Made by a program: the position numbers and the translations under genes. The notes beneath the pieces were generated by a model, which worked only from the letters and a program-made list of their open reading frames with translations, did no database searches and was not told the DNA's origin. Of a DNA stretch of 64,000 nucleotides, positions 1 to 8,303 are shown in pieces (positions within the stretch are counted from its first letter, which is position 1; every line of letters starts with the position of its first letter). The stretch lies in contig NZ_CP047095.1 in assembly GCF_009806575.1 (NCBI RefSeq), positions 1,678,001 through 1,742,000 on the forward strand, read 5' to 3'. Source of the DNA: Rossellomorea marisflavi. Lineage in GTDB: Bacteria; Bacillota; Bacilli; Bacillales; Bacillaceae_B.

Positions 1-41
1 TCATCGATGCCCGGGTCGGCAAAGATCAATACATTCTTCAC
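1..41 (-). CDS. Start of a nucleoside hydrolase-like protein (partial)
   Basis: Only the first 13 codons lie in the window. They start at a GTG preceded by a strong GGAGGTG ribosome binding site and read VKNVLIFADPGID, running off the left edge. Asp-Pro-Gly-Ile-Asp just after a short hydrophobic beta strand is the N-terminal Ca2+-binding signature of inosine-uridine preferring nucleoside hydrolases, which cleave ribonucleosides to ribose and base. It begins 57 bases after the RpiR-type regulator on the same strand, so the two may be co-transcribed. Identification rests on this short motif only. Confidence 0.5.
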   Translation of the reverse strand, partial: MKNVLIFADPGID

Positions 42-98
42 ACTTCTTCACCTCCTTCCCTCACTATATGAGATAGAAAATGAAGGTTATGCCATTCC

Positions 99-959
99 TC
101 AGATCTTCTTCACTGAGATGGCGTCCCTCATTTTTTGGAGTGACCTTGAGGACTGATCTTTCCGCTTCATCATAATGGTCACATAAAGGGCGTCTACGAT
201 GCTCAGCTGACCGATACGGGAAGCGAGTGCTTCTGATCGGTAATCGGTTTCTTGGGATGATGTGAACAGAGGGACGTCGACACCGAGACTCATAGGGGAC
301 TTGGCAAAGTGGGTGATGGCAATCGTCGGGACACCGTTGCCCTTGGCTACCTCCAATACCTCGAGTAGATCCTTATTCGCCCCTGAATGGGAGATGAAAA
401 AGATGAGGTCTTCACTGGTAAGCTGGGATGCTGATATCAGCTGCATGTGGGAGTCATTGTATGCAGTGGTCGTCATGCCTGTACGCAGGAACTTATGATG
501 AGCATCCATCGCAACGAATCCTGATCCTCCGGTTCCATAAAATTCGATCCTGCGTGCTTTCAGCATCATCGCAACCGCCGATGTAAATGATTCCTCATCC
601 ATGATGGCGATGGAGTCTTCCAGCGTGCGGATATTGGAGCGGAACACCTTTTGTGCAATGATTTTTTCGCTATCCCCCTCTTCAATTGTCTCATGTATGT
701 CATCAAGAGGGGTCACGATTTCGGCCGCCAGGGAAATCTTCATGGCCTGATAGCCTTTGAAACCGATGCGTTTGCAGAACCTGAAGACGGTGGCATCAGC
801 TACGGACAGATCTTCTGCGAGCTGACTGATCGTAGAATGGATAATTTTTTCCGGGTCAGCAATAATAGTATTGGCGATTTTCTTTTCTTTTTCGCTAAAT
901 TGAGAATAGTGGGACCGGATGCGTGGTAAACAATGTTGAGGTGTGTCGGTTTGTCGCAA
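99..959 (-). CDS. MurR/RpiR family transcriptional regulator
   Basis: A 286-residue protein with the RpiR layout: an N-terminal helix-turn-helix of about 75 residues (recognition region ATVFRFCKRIGFKGYQAMK) and a C-terminal SIS sugar-phosphate-binding domain from about residue 125, with the GTGGSGF and SHSGANKD loops. Members are cytoplasmic repressors or activators that sense sugar phosphates. The start is TTG, chosen because GGAGG lies seven bases upstream. The gene is divergent from gndA and upstream of a nucleoside hydrolase, so a link to pentose-phosphate or ribose metabolism is likely (inference). A perfect 14-bp palindrome in the divergent region is a candidate operator. Confidence 0.9.
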   Translation of the reverse strand: MRQTDTPQHCLPRIRSHYSQFSEKEKKIANTIIADPEKIIHSTISQLAEDLSVADATVFRFCKRIGFKGYQAMKISLAAEIVTPLDDIHETIEEGDSEKIIAQKVFRSNIRTLEDSIAIMDEESFTSAVAMMLKARRIEFYGTGGSGFVAMDAHHKFLRTGMTTTAYNDSHMQLISASQLTSEDLIFFISHSGANKDLLEVLEVAKGNGVPTIAITHFAKSPMSLGVDVPLFTSSQETDYRSEALASRIGQLSIVDALYVTIMMKRKDQSSRSLQKMRDAISVKKI

Positions 960-1004
960 TGTGGGGCCTCCTTGTAAGAGATGGTGGATGAAAATTATTT
1001 TAAC

Positions 1005-1018
1005 CTATTGTACAATAG
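1005..1018. promoter_or_regulatory. Perfect palindrome between rpiR-like gene and gndA (candidate operator)
   Basis: CTATTGTACAATAG is identical to its reverse complement. It lies between two divergent start codons, 46 bases upstream of the RpiR-type regulator and 99 bases before gndA. A repressor dimer site is the simplest reading, with the adjacent RpiR protein as the obvious candidate. No binding evidence is available from sequence alone. Confidence 0.4.
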
Positions 1019-1116
1019 AAAAAAATATTATTTCAAATTTAGTATCGAGAAAATTTATTTCGTATTATACTATGGATGATGAAATGATGTTTATACAATC
1101 GAAAGGATGATGAAAG

Positions 1117-2529
1117 ATGGGACAACAACAAATTGGTGTAGTCGGCGTCGGCGTCATGGGGAAAAGCCTTGCGCTGAATTTTGAAAGCCGTGGATATAAG
1201 GTTGCAATCTACGATGTATCGGAAGAGAAAGTGGCGGGTGCCCTTCAGGAGCACCAGGACAAAAATCTGACAGGCTTCCACCAGGTGGAAAAATTCATCG
1301 ACTCCCTTGAAGTGCCAAGGAAGATCATGATGATGGTACCTGCAGGGAAGATCACGGATCTTGCCATTGAATCCATTCTTCCACACCTGGATAAAGGGGA
1401 TATCCTCATCGACGGAGGAAATACATACTTCGAGGACACGGTGAGGCGCAATAAGGAGCTCGCTGAGCGAGGAATCAACTTCATCGGTGCCGGAGTATCC
1501 GGTGGCGAAGAAGGGGCCTTATACGGACCGGCAATCATGCCTAGCGGTCAGAAGGAAGCCTATGATCTCGTTGAACCATTCCTTACGAGCATTGCAGCCA
1601 AGGTCAAAGGGGACGCATGCAGCACCTATATCGGTCCTGATGGTTCCGGTCACTATGTGAAGATGGTGCATAACGGAATCGAATACAGCGATATGCAGTT
1701 GATCTGTGAAGCCTACTATTTGATGAAGAATGTCCTTGGACTGAGCGCGCAGGAGCTTCATGAAACATTCAAGGAGTGGAATGAAGGTGAACTTGACAGC
1801 TACCTCATCGAGATCACAGCCGATATTTTCACAAAGATCGATGAAGAGACGGGAGAACCTCTCGTTGAAAAGATCCTTGATACAGCAGGACAAAAGGGGA
1901 CCGGTAAATGGACAAGCGTAAGTGCCCTGGATCTCGGCGTACCCCTTTCCATTATCACGGAATCCGTTTTTGCCCGTTTCATCTCGGCCATGAAGGAAGA
2001 GCGCGTGAAAGCGAGCAAGATCCTGAAGGGACCTAAAAACCAAACCTTCTCCGGTAACAAGGAGGAATTCATCGAGAGCATCCGTAAAGCTCTATATCTG
2101 AGCAAAATCTGCTCTTATGCACAAGGTTTCGCACAGCTTCAAGTTGCTTCTAAGGAATATGACTGGAACCTGAAGCTCGGTGAATTGGCGAAAATCTTCA
2201 GGGGTGGATGCATCATACGCGCAGGTTTCCTAGAAGAAATCATGAATGCATATGACCGTGATGGCGAGCTTTCAAATCTTCTCCTGGATGATTACTTCAA
2301 GGGAATCGTCGAAGGCTATCAGGAAGATGCCCGTGAAGTCGTGGCGACAGCGATCAAGCTAGGGGTGCCTGTACCTGGACTTGCGAGTGCCCTTGCCTAT
2401 TACGACAGCTACCGTTCCGAATCGCTCCCTGCAAACCTCCTGCAGGCACAAAGGGACTACTTTGGAGCCCATACGTACCAACGGAAAGACAAAGAAGGTA
2501 TATTCCATACCGACTGGTTAAGAAAATAA
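1117..2529 (+). CDS. gndA: 6-phosphogluconate dehydrogenase, decarboxylating (GndA type)
   Basis: A 470-residue full-length enzyme that oxidises and decarboxylates 6-phosphogluconate to ribulose 5-phosphate, giving NADPH in the oxidative pentose phosphate pathway. The N-terminal Rossmann loop is [13 protein letters not shown]. The substrate-site segment [13 protein letters not shown] and the catalytic KMVHNGIEY follow. The all-helical C-terminal domain ends with the family signature [13 protein letters not shown]. It resembles B. subtilis GndA closely along its length (from memory). It stands alone, divergent from an RpiR-type regulator, and ends at a strong hairpin terminator. Confidence 0.97.
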   Translation: MGQQQIGVVGVGVMGKSLALNFESRGYKVAIYDVSEEKVAGALQEHQDKNLTGFHQVEKFIDSLEVPRKIMMMVPAGKITDLAIESILPHLDKGDILIDGGNTYFEDTVRRNKELAERGINFIGAGVSGGEEGALYGPAIMPSGQKEAYDLVEPFLTSIAAKVKGDACSTYIGPDGSGHYVKMVHNGIEYSDMQLICEAYYLMKNVLGLSAQELHETFKEWNEGELDSYLIEITADIFTKIDEETGEPLVEKILDTAGQKGTGKWTSVSALDLGVPLSIITESVFARFISAMKEERVKASKILKGPKNQTFSGNKEEFIESIRKALYLSKICSYAQGFAQLQVASKEYDWNLKLGELAKIFRGGCIIRAGFLEEIMNAYDRDGELSNLLLDDYFKGIVEGYQEDAREVVATAIKLGVPVPGLASALAYYDSYRSESLPANLLQAQRDYFGAHTYQRKDKEGIFHTDWLRK

Positions 2530-2536
2530 TGCACAA

Positions 2537-2570
2537 AAACAAGCCTGGCATCGATGCCAGGCTTGTTTTA
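2537..2570 (+). terminator. Terminator after gndA, shared with the convergent small gene
   Basis: A 14-bp perfect stem (AAACAAGCCTGGCA with its complement) with a four-base loop and short A/T flanks on both sides. It lies between the gndA stop and the convergent small gene ending at 2571, so it probably works in both directions. Confidence 0.85.
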
Positions 2571-2741
2571 TTATTCTTCGCTGGAAGAAGAGTCTTTGCT
2601 TTTATGCTTCTTCTTTTCATCCTTAAGGTCTTTGTGTAATTCATCCAAAGGGATGGAGTCGACTGTCTGTTCCTTTTCAGGGTCTGGAATGTCCCGGTCG
2701 TCACTCTCTCGTTTAGGCTGAACGTTCTCATCTTTCGACAC
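2571..2741 (-). CDS. Small highly charged protein, unknown function (56 aa)
   Basis: A 56-residue reading frame starting at GTG seven bases after a perfect AGGAGG and ending at the shared gndA terminator. The product is very hydrophilic, rich in Asp, Glu, Lys and Ser, with a Lys/Ser/Glu tail and no cysteine or membrane segment. I do not recognise the family. The strong ribosome binding site and placement between two terminators support a real gene. Confidence 0.6.
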   Translation of the reverse strand: MSKDENVQPKRESDDRDIPDPEKEQTVDSIPLDELHKDLKDEKKKHKSKDSSSSEE

Positions 2742-2799
2742 CGCAGTTCCTCCTTTCTGTTGTAATAGTGAAATACCCTCATATTCCGCTCGGAAACAT

Positions 2800-2831
2800 A
2801 AAAAAGGACATCCTGGTGGATGTCCTTTTTT
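2800..2831 (-). terminator. Terminator after the SurA-N lipoprotein gene
   Basis: Stem AAGGACATCC / GGATGTCCTT with a TGGT loop, flanked by A and T runs, ending two bases before the lipoprotein stop codon. It can act in both directions. Confidence 0.85.
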
Positions 2832-2832
2832 A

Positions 2833-3603
2833 TTAGATTTTTACGTCGACTTTTGCATCTTTCTTCAGATCTTCCACGTGCTTCACAAGCTGTTCTTGTT
2901 TCTTTTGCTGCTCAAGCTGTGATTTGATCTGCGGCTCTACATCCTCAAGTTTCGGTGCATCTTTAGAATCCTGGCCGCTTTGGCTAGTGTACTGTTCGTA
3001 CATTTTTTTCACTTCGTCGTCTGTCACTTTTTCGGTCTTGATTTCTTTATCGACATATTTGGTATACTTGATGTTTTCGGCAATCTGATTTTTCAGTTCA
3101 TCCATGGTGAATCCGGCATCTTTCATGGCTGCATTGAACTTTTTATCATCTTCATATTGCTTTTTGACTTCTTCGAGCTGCTTGTCCACTTCATCATCTG
3201 AAGCTTTATACCCTTTTTTATCGGCTTGTTGAAGTAGAAGTGTCTGACCTACAAGGCTATCGATGGTTTGTTCTTTAATCTGTTTGGCAGCATCCTTGGA
3301 GGTTGGGTCCTGACCCATTTGCTGATATTGCATTTGAGAAGAAGAGAGTACGTTGTTGTAGTCTTCCCCTTTGATTTTTTCATCATTTACGATGGCGACG
3401 ACTTTATCGTTGTCGACTTTCTGCTTGTCCATCTTTTTTTGCATTTCTTTCATTTGTTTTGCTTGTTCTTCCTCGCTTTTTGCCTGTTCGGAGGATTTTT
3501 TACTATCATCGGATTTTTTTGCACTATCATCATTAGCTCCGCAAGCTGCGAGCAGCAGTACGGTCATAGCCGCTAAAAGGATCGTGAGTAAACGTTTATT
3601 CAT
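2833..3603 (-). CDS. SurA N-terminal domain lipoprotein (putative extracytoplasmic chaperone)
   Basis: A 256-residue lipoprotein. The signal peptide has Lys3-Arg4, a hydrophobic core and the lipobox LAAC with Cys21 as the lipidated residue. Residues about 24-70 are a Lys/Glu/Ser/Gln-rich linker, and about 65-205 match the SurA_N/trigger-factor-like chaperone fold (VAIVNDEKIKGEDYNNVL, then the long helices). Unlike PrsA there is no parvulin peptidyl-prolyl isomerase domain before the charged C-terminus, so a holdase-like role at the outer face of the membrane is inferred rather than isomerisation. Single gene. Confidence 0.85.
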   Translation of the reverse strand: MNKRLLTILLAAMTVLLLAACGANDDSAKKSDDSKKSSEQAKSEEEQAKQMKEMQKKMDKQKVDNDKVVAIVNDEKIKGEDYNNVLSSSQMQYQQMGQDPTSKDAAKQIKEQTIDSLVGQTLLLQQADKKGYKASDDEVDKQLEEVKKQYEDDKKFNAAMKDAGFTMDELKNQIAENIKYTKYVDKEIKTEKVTDDEVKKMYEQYTSQSGQDSKDAPKLEDVEPQIKSQLEQQKKQEQLVKHVEDLKKDAKVDVKI

Positions 3604-3802
3604 AGTGATCTCCTTTCGAAACTGGGTTTCAAGCTTCTAAAGGGCATTTTAAAGGATTCCCGGAGAAAAAGAAAGTATTTGGGAGGATTAATTTCCTTGT
3701 AATTCCCTTGAAATAGAAGAGAAGCCATATAAAATGCGGGTTTATCGAAGACAAAACGTGTGACAGCCTGGTGAATGAAACATAACTGTAAGGAATTCGT
3801 GG

Positions 3803-3846
3803 TAAAAAAGGAGCCGCTGTCGATGGGGGTACCATCTCAGCGGCTC
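3803..3846 (-). terminator. Orphan leftward terminator in the gene-free region 3604-4463
   Basis: Stem GAGCCGCTG / CAGCGGCTC extended by GATGG/CCATC, with the U-tract on the minus strand only. No leftward gene lies immediately upstream, since 3847-4463 holds the nrdAB promoter and riboswitch on the plus strand. It may end an unannotated minus-strand RNA or block transcription into the region. The rest of 3604-4050 shows no convincing gene. Confidence 0.6.
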
Positions 3847-4059
3847 AAAATAATAGGGGACCTAAGAATACGGTCAAAACAACCTTCTATTGCATCATAA
3901 ATGGATAACAGGATTTCCTCAAGGGAAGTCTGGCGCCATCTGGCCCGATATGGAAGGATTACATACTGTCTTGTTCTGCTCTTCTATGGAATTTAACGAA
4001 AAAAATAATTGTAGGCATAAATTCATCCTGCTTTCATTCTTTTCATTTGAGCTTCTCTG

Positions 4060-4088
4060 TTGTAAAATGTAGAAAGTTGGTTTAATAT
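4060..4088 (+). promoter_or_regulatory. SigA-type promoter of nrdAB
   Basis: TTGTAA and TAATAT separated by 17 bases. Initiation would fall near 4095, inside the first NrdR-like box, with the riboswitch starting about 55 bases further on. Promoter inferred from spacing and location. Confidence 0.55.
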
Positions 4089-4093
4089 AAAAG

Positions 4094-4140
4094 ACGCAAC
4101 ATATTGTGTTTTTCTTAAATTTCATAACAATATATTGTTT
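4094..4140 (+). promoter_or_regulatory. Tandem NrdR boxes in the nrdAB promoter
   Basis: Two 16-bp sites, ACGCAACATATTGTGT (4094-4109) and TAACAATATATTGTTT (4125-4140), match the NrdR-box consensus as I recall it (ACACWATATMTTGTGT) at 14 and 13 of 16 positions. They are 15 bp apart, or 31 bp start to start. That is the phasing known for NrdR, the ATP/dATP-sensing repressor of ribonucleotide reductase genes. They overlap the predicted transcription start, a position suited to repression. Confidence 0.7.
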
Positions 4141-4150
4141 ATAACCTATG

Positions 4151-4345
4151 ATTGTGGTGTCGGATATCGACTTAAAAGGGAACCCGGTGAAATTCCGGGA
4201 CTGTCCCCGCAACTGTAAGTGCAAACGAAAGAAGGAATGCCACTGTCCATCGGACGGGAAGGCCTTCGAGTAGGCAAAAAGCACAAGTCAGGAGACCTGC
4301 CAGGATCAGTACGTGTTATCTTCTTCGGGAATTGGGAGGATAGGC
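4151..4345 (+). ncRNA. Adenosylcobalamin (B12) riboswitch upstream of nrdAB
   Basis: The leader carries hallmark segments of the cobalamin aptamer in order: AAAAGGGAACCCGGTGAAA, then GGGACTGTCCCCGCAACTGT, an intervening variable arm, and the conserved B12 box GTCAGGAGACCTGCC at about 4287-4301. A factor-independent terminator follows at 4395-4426, before the nrdA start at 4464. This suggests premature termination when coenzyme B12 is abundant. Riboswitches of this class usually repress B12 synthesis or transport, or B12-independent isozymes, and the last applies here. Confidence 0.93.
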
Positions 4346-4394
4346 GAGGATTACCCTTGGCGTAGTATGCCTTGTGAATCTATCGTTTATGACT

Positions 4395-4426
4395 GCCCAT
4401 CCTATGTGAATAGGATGGGCTTTTTT
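4395..4426 (+). terminator. Riboswitch terminator in the nrdA leader
   Basis: A perfect 10-bp stem (GCCCATCCTA / TAGGATGGGC), a six-base loop and six Ts, placed between the B12 aptamer and the nrdA ribosome binding site. It is the likely expression platform of the riboswitch. Confidence 0.88.
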
Positions 4427-4463
4427 CATCCTCTCCCGACTAATAAAAGGGAGGAATACTAGT

Positions 4464-6701
4464 ATGACATCAACCATTAACGGAACTACGGCATCCCATA
4501 GAGCGGAACGTCTATTAAGCGGGCTTCGGGAAAGCCATGAAGCATTGAATTGGGAGGAATACACTCAAAAGGTAGCCCTTTATACGGAAAATCAGCCAGG
4601 AGTGGAGGAAAAACAGCTTCTGCAGTTCTTGATCCTGTCTGCTGTTGAGCGTATTTCATCAAATGAACCTGATTGGACGTACGTGGCGGCCTCGCTATAT
4701 TTGAAGAATCTCTACGCCATCAGTGCAAACGCAAGAGGTATGGAGCCTTACAAAGGCTTATATGAGCTTATCGGGACACTGACCGAGAAGAATCTGTATT
4801 CTACGAAATTACTGGATACATACAGCAAAGAGGAGATGGATCATCTCGAAAGTCTCATCCGTCCTGAACGGGATGAATTGTTCACTTACATAGGAATCGT
4901 CACCCTGTCAGAGCGTTATCTCACCAAGGATCATTCAGGGGTTTTATTCGAACTGCCGCAAGAGAGATTCATGATCATCGCCATGACGCTCTTGATGAAT
5001 GAGCCGAAGGAGCACAGGCTTATGCTTGTAGAGGAAGCCTATTGGGCCCTGTCCAACTTGTATATGACTGTGGCAACCCCTACCTTCGCCAATGCCGGCA
5101 AGAGCTATGGACAGCTCTCAAGCTGCTTCATCGATACGGTGGAAGACGATTTGCGCAGCATCTACGACAGTAATACGGACGTTTCCACATTGAGCAAGAA
5201 CGGAGGCGGGCTCGGTATCTATATGGGGAAAGTAAGAAGTCGCGGAAGTGATATCAAAGGATTCAAGGGGGTCAGCTCCGGTGTAATCCCATGGATGAAG
5301 CAGCTGAACAATACGGCTGTCTCCGTGGATCAGCTCGGCCAGCGCCAAGGGGCCATCGCCGTCTATCTGGATGTGTGGCACAAAGATATCTTCTCCTTCC
5401 TCGATACGCGATTGAACAACGGAGATGAGCGCCTTCGTACCCATGACCTGTTCACGGGCGTCTGTCTCCCTGATCTCTTCATGGAGCAGGTCGAGAATCG
5501 CGGGGACTGGTATCTGTTCGATCCTCATGAAGTGAAGACCATCATGGGCTATGCCCTTGAAGACCACTTTGATGAGGAAAAAGGATCCGGTACGTTCCGC
5601 GATAAGTACTGGGAATGTGTAAATGAGCCGGCTTTGTCCAAAGAAATCATCCCGGCGATCGATATCTTTAAGCGGATCATGATTTCCCAGCTTGAAACGG
5701 GCACGCCTTACATGTTCTATCGCGACAGTGTGAATCGTCAAAATGCAAATAGTCATAAGGGCATGATCTACTGCAGTAACCTTTGCACGGAAATCGCCCA
5801 AAACATGAGCCCGACTGTGATGGAAGAAGAAGTGGTCAAGGACGGGAAGATCATCACCTACAAAAATCCGGGAGACTATGTGGTGTGCAATCTTGCGTCC
5901 GTTTCCCTTGCAAGGACGGTACGGGATGGTCAGATGGAACGTGTCGTCACGATCGGGGTGCGGCTCCTGGACAATGTCATTGATCTCAATGATATCCCGG
6001 TCCTGCAGGCCCAGTTGACGAATGCACGGTACAGGGGTATCGGACTCGGTACATTCGGATGGCATCATCTCCTTGCCCTTGAAGGAATCAAATGGGAGAG
6101 CGATGAGGCGGTATCGTACTGTGACCATTTATATGAAGACATCGCCTTTTACACAATCAAGGCGAGTCAGGAATTGGCAGAAGAAAAAGGGGCATACCCT
6201 TACTTCCCGGGATCCGCTTGGGAGACTGGCGCCTACTTCACGAATAAGGGGTACGAAGGCGAGAGATGGTTGGAGCTTAAAGAAAAAGTGGAAAGCGCCG
6301 GTATCCGCAATGGATACCTGATGGCTGTCGCCCCGAACTCTTCGACATCCATCATTGCCGGATCGACGGCAAGTATCGATCCACTGTTCAGACTCGAATA
6401 TTCCGAAGAAAAGAAAGACTATAAGATCCCGGTCACGGCACCTGACCTTTCACCGAAAACGACCTGGTACTATAAAACCGCTTATCATGTGGATCAGCAT
6501 TGGAGCATCCGCCAAAACAAGGCAAGGCAGCATCATATCGATCAGGGGATTTCCTTCAACCTGTATGTGAGGAATGACATCAAGGCGATTGATCTGCTCA
6601 ATCTCCACATGGACGCATGGAAATCAGATTTGAAAACGACCTATTATGTGCGGTCGACCTCTGTTGCAAACTTCGAAGAGTGCGAGAGTTGCCACAGCTA
6701 A
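4464..6701 (+). CDS. nrdA: Ribonucleoside-diphosphate reductase, class Ia alpha subunit
   Basis: A 745-residue catalytic subunit reducing ribonucleoside diphosphates to deoxy forms. Active-site residues are visible: Cys221 (SSCFIDT), the NLCTE motif with Cys441 as thiyl residue and Glu443, Cys475 (VVCNLAS), the radical-transfer pair Tyr727-Tyr728, and the C-terminal thiol-exchange pair CESC (740/743). The N-terminus goes almost directly into the RNR N domain (LNWEEYTQKVALYTENQP). The roughly 90-residue ATP-cone that carries the overall activity site in E. coli NrdA is therefore missing. Start ATG follows AAAAGGGAGGA. It forms an operon with nrdB under NrdR boxes and a B12 riboswitch. Confidence 0.95.
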   Translation: MTSTINGTTASHRAERLLSGLRESHEALNWEEYTQKVALYTENQPGVEEKQLLQFLILSAVERISSNEPDWTYVAASLYLKNLYAISANARGMEPYKGLYELIGTLTEKNLYSTKLLDTYSKEEMDHLESLIRPERDELFTYIGIVTLSERYLTKDHSGVLFELPQERFMIIAMTLLMNEPKEHRLMLVEEAYWALSNLYMTVATPTFANAGKSYGQLSSCFIDTVEDDLRSIYDSNTDVSTLSKNGGGLGIYMGKVRSRGSDIKGFKGVSSGVIPWMKQLNNTAVSVDQLGQRQGAIAVYLDVWHKDIFSFLDTRLNNGDERLRTHDLFTGVCLPDLFMEQVENRGDWYLFDPHEVKTIMGYALEDHFDEEKGSGTFRDKYWECVNEPALSKEIIPAIDIFKRIMISQLETGTPYMFYRDSVNRQNANSHKGMIYCSNLCTEIAQNMSPTVMEEEVVKDGKIITYKNPGDYVVCNLASVSLARTVRDGQMERVVTIGVRLLDNVIDLNDIPVLQAQLTNARYRGIGLGTFGWHHLLALEGIKWESDEAVSYCDHLYEDIAFYTIKASQELAEEKGAYPYFPGSAWETGAYFTNKGYEGERWLELKEKVESAGIRNGYLMAVAPNSSTSIIAGSTASIDPLFRLEYSEEKKDYKIPVTAPDLSPKTTWYYKTAYHVDQHWSIRQNKARQHHIDQGISFNLYVRNDIKAIDLLNLHMDAWKSDLKTTYYVRSTSVANFEECESCHS

Positions 6702-6719
6702 TAAGAAAGGATGGTAGAA

Positions 6720-7757
6720 ATGGAAGGATTGAAAAAACGGGTGCTCGTTGACGAAACGGCACCGAATAAATCAACGGGGATCGTCAACGGAGAAAGCTCG
6801 AACATCCTGAACTGGGATGACGTGCGGTATACGTGGGCGTACCCCAAGTATAAGCGCATGCTCGGGAACTTCTGGACGCCATTCGAGATCAATATGGCAA
6901 AAGACATCAAGCAGTTCCCTCAGCTGACAGAAAAAGAACAGGAGACGTTCCTGAAGATCATCGGACTTCTTGCCCTCCTTGACAGTATCCAGACGGACTA
7001 TGCGGGGAAAGTGGCAGATTACCTGACGGATTCGAGCGTGAATGCTCTCATGATCATCCTTGCCCAGCAGGAAGTGGTGCATAATCATTCCTATAGCTAT
7101 GTGCTTTCAAGCATTGTACCGAAGAGCGTGCAGGATGAGGTGTTTGATTACTGGAAGAATGAGCCGATCCTGATGAAGCGGAATGAATTCATCACCAATG
7201 GATACAAAGAATTCGTCGAGGCCCCGACGGTGGATAAACTGCTCAGGTCCATCATTTACGATGTAATCCTCGAAGGATTGTTCTTTTATTCCGGATTCGC
7301 CTTCTTCTATAATCTGGCAAGGAACCAGAAGATGGTTGCGACCAGCACGATGATCAATTACATCAACCGTGACGAACAGCTCCATGTCGGACTGTTTGAG
7401 AAGATCTTCAAGGAAGTGCTGGCAGAGAATCCTGAATACGATACGGATGAGCTCAAACGATACGGCACAGAAGCTTTCAAAGAAGCGGCGATCCTTGAGA
7501 TTGAATGGGGGAAAGAAATCATCGGAACCCATATGGATGGTCTCATGTTCAGTGACCTGGAGGCCTACATTAAGTTCATGGCAAATAAAAGGGCCAAACA
7601 GCTCGGGTTTGAAGAGCCATTTGAAGGGTTCAGATCCAACCCACTCAAATGGATCATCGCCTATCAGGAAGTCGATATGGGTAAAACCGATTTCTTTGAG
7701 CAAAAATCAAGACAATATACAAAAACATCCGACGCGAATGGGTTCGATGAACTCTGA
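6720..7757 (+). CDS. nrdB: Ribonucleoside-diphosphate reductase, class Ia beta subunit
   Basis: A 345-residue radical-generating subunit. Metal ligands are present in the usual order: Asp in LLDSIQ, Glu and His in QEVVHNH, Glu in ILEGLFF, and Glu and His in RDEQLH. The residue aligned with the E. coli Tyr122 radical is also Tyr (EVVHNHSY, four after the His). The ATG at 6720 is preferred to 6711 because the ribosome binding site lies just before 6711. It sits 18 bases after nrdA. No ATP-cone is fused to it either, so neither subunit carries an obvious activity-site domain. Confidence 0.95.
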   Translation: MEGLKKRVLVDETAPNKSTGIVNGESSNILNWDDVRYTWAYPKYKRMLGNFWTPFEINMAKDIKQFPQLTEKEQETFLKIIGLLALLDSIQTDYAGKVADYLTDSSVNALMIILAQQEVVHNHSYSYVLSSIVPKSVQDEVFDYWKNEPILMKRNEFITNGYKEFVEAPTVDKLLRSIIYDVILEGLFFYSGFAFFYNLARNQKMVATSTMINYINRDEQLHVGLFEKIFKEVLAENPEYDTDELKRYGTEAFKEAAILEIEWGKEIIGTHMDGLMFSDLEAYIKFMANKRAKQLGFEEPFEGFRSNPLKWIIAYQEVDMGKTDFFEQKSRQYTKTSDANGFDEL

Positions 7758-7762
7758 ACGCG

Positions 7763-7794
7763 AAAAAGGCAGTCCTGTATGGGGCTGCCTTTTT
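7763..7794 (+). terminator. Terminator after nrdAB
   Basis: Stem AAAAAGGCAG / CTGCCTTTTT with a small extension and loop, ending in a T-run six bases after the nrdB stop. Confidence 0.85.
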
Positions 7795-7883
7795 GATGTA
7801 CTTTCAACGATCTGCACATCTCCATGTTTAGAAAGGGAGTTCAGGGGAAAACACCCAACAAATAGTAAAAGGAGATGATCAAG

Positions 7884-8201
7884 GTGGCAGAAACGAATGT
7901 CGATCAGAAGGTGGAAGACAAACTCAGCAATATGTCCCAGGATAAAAAGGAGGACATCCTTGAAAATTTTGACCATTTCAAACAATACTTAGGCAAGAAG
8001 GTATCGCTCGCAGAGAAACTTGGCCTTGGTGAAGAGCAGCAGGCAAAGGCAGCACAAAAGGTAGGGGATTATCTGGCGGCTCATGAAGAACCGAAAAACC
8101 GTGAAGAGAAATTACTCTATGAACTCTGGAAAGCAGGGGATGAGAAGGAGCAGCATATGCTATCCCACATGCTCGTGAAACTCGTACATCAAGAAGGCTG
8201 A
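7884..8201 (+). CDS. DUF3243 family protein (YmfJ-like)
   Basis: A 105-residue acidic, soluble protein. The central and C-terminal part (NFDHFKQYLGKKVSLAEKLG, then GDYLAAHEEPKNREEKLLYE and a MLVKLV tail) matches the DUF3243 family of Bacillus as I recall it, preceded here by about 30 extra residues. GTG at 7884 is chosen because AAAGGAG ends nine bases before it; the in-frame ATG at 7875 touches that site. Its molecular function is unknown. Confidence 0.8.
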   Translation: MAETNVDQKVEDKLSNMSQDKKEDILENFDHFKQYLGKKVSLAEKLGLGEEQQAKAAQKVGDYLAAHEEPKNREEKLLYELWKAGDEKEQHMLSHMLVKLVHQEG

Positions 8202-8253
8202 ATTAAAATAGGGATGCGGGAGAGGCATCCCCTTTTTCCGTAAAATGTCCCAG

Positions 8254-8303
8254 AACAAACAAGAAACGCGCGGTGCCTTAGCACCGTGCGTTTCTTGTTT
8301 GTT
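8254..8303. terminator. Long bidirectional terminator between DUF3243 gene and osmC-like gene
   Basis: A stem of more than 20 bp (AACAAGAAACGC...GCGTTTCTTGTT, with CGGTGC/GCACCG near a CTTA loop), with A/T flanks. It lies between convergent genes and overlaps the last base of the OsmC stop codon. Confidence 0.85.

Noticed and set aside
3919-4284. Minus-strand frame opposite the nrdAB promoter and riboswitch
   Set aside because: Overlaps a conserved RNA and promoter on the other strand, has no ribosome binding site and no recognisable protein character.
5118-6128. Long minus-strand frame (336 codons) inside nrdA
   Set aside because: It is antisense to well-conserved active-site regions of nrdA, has no ribosome binding site and reads like a shadow of the coding strand.
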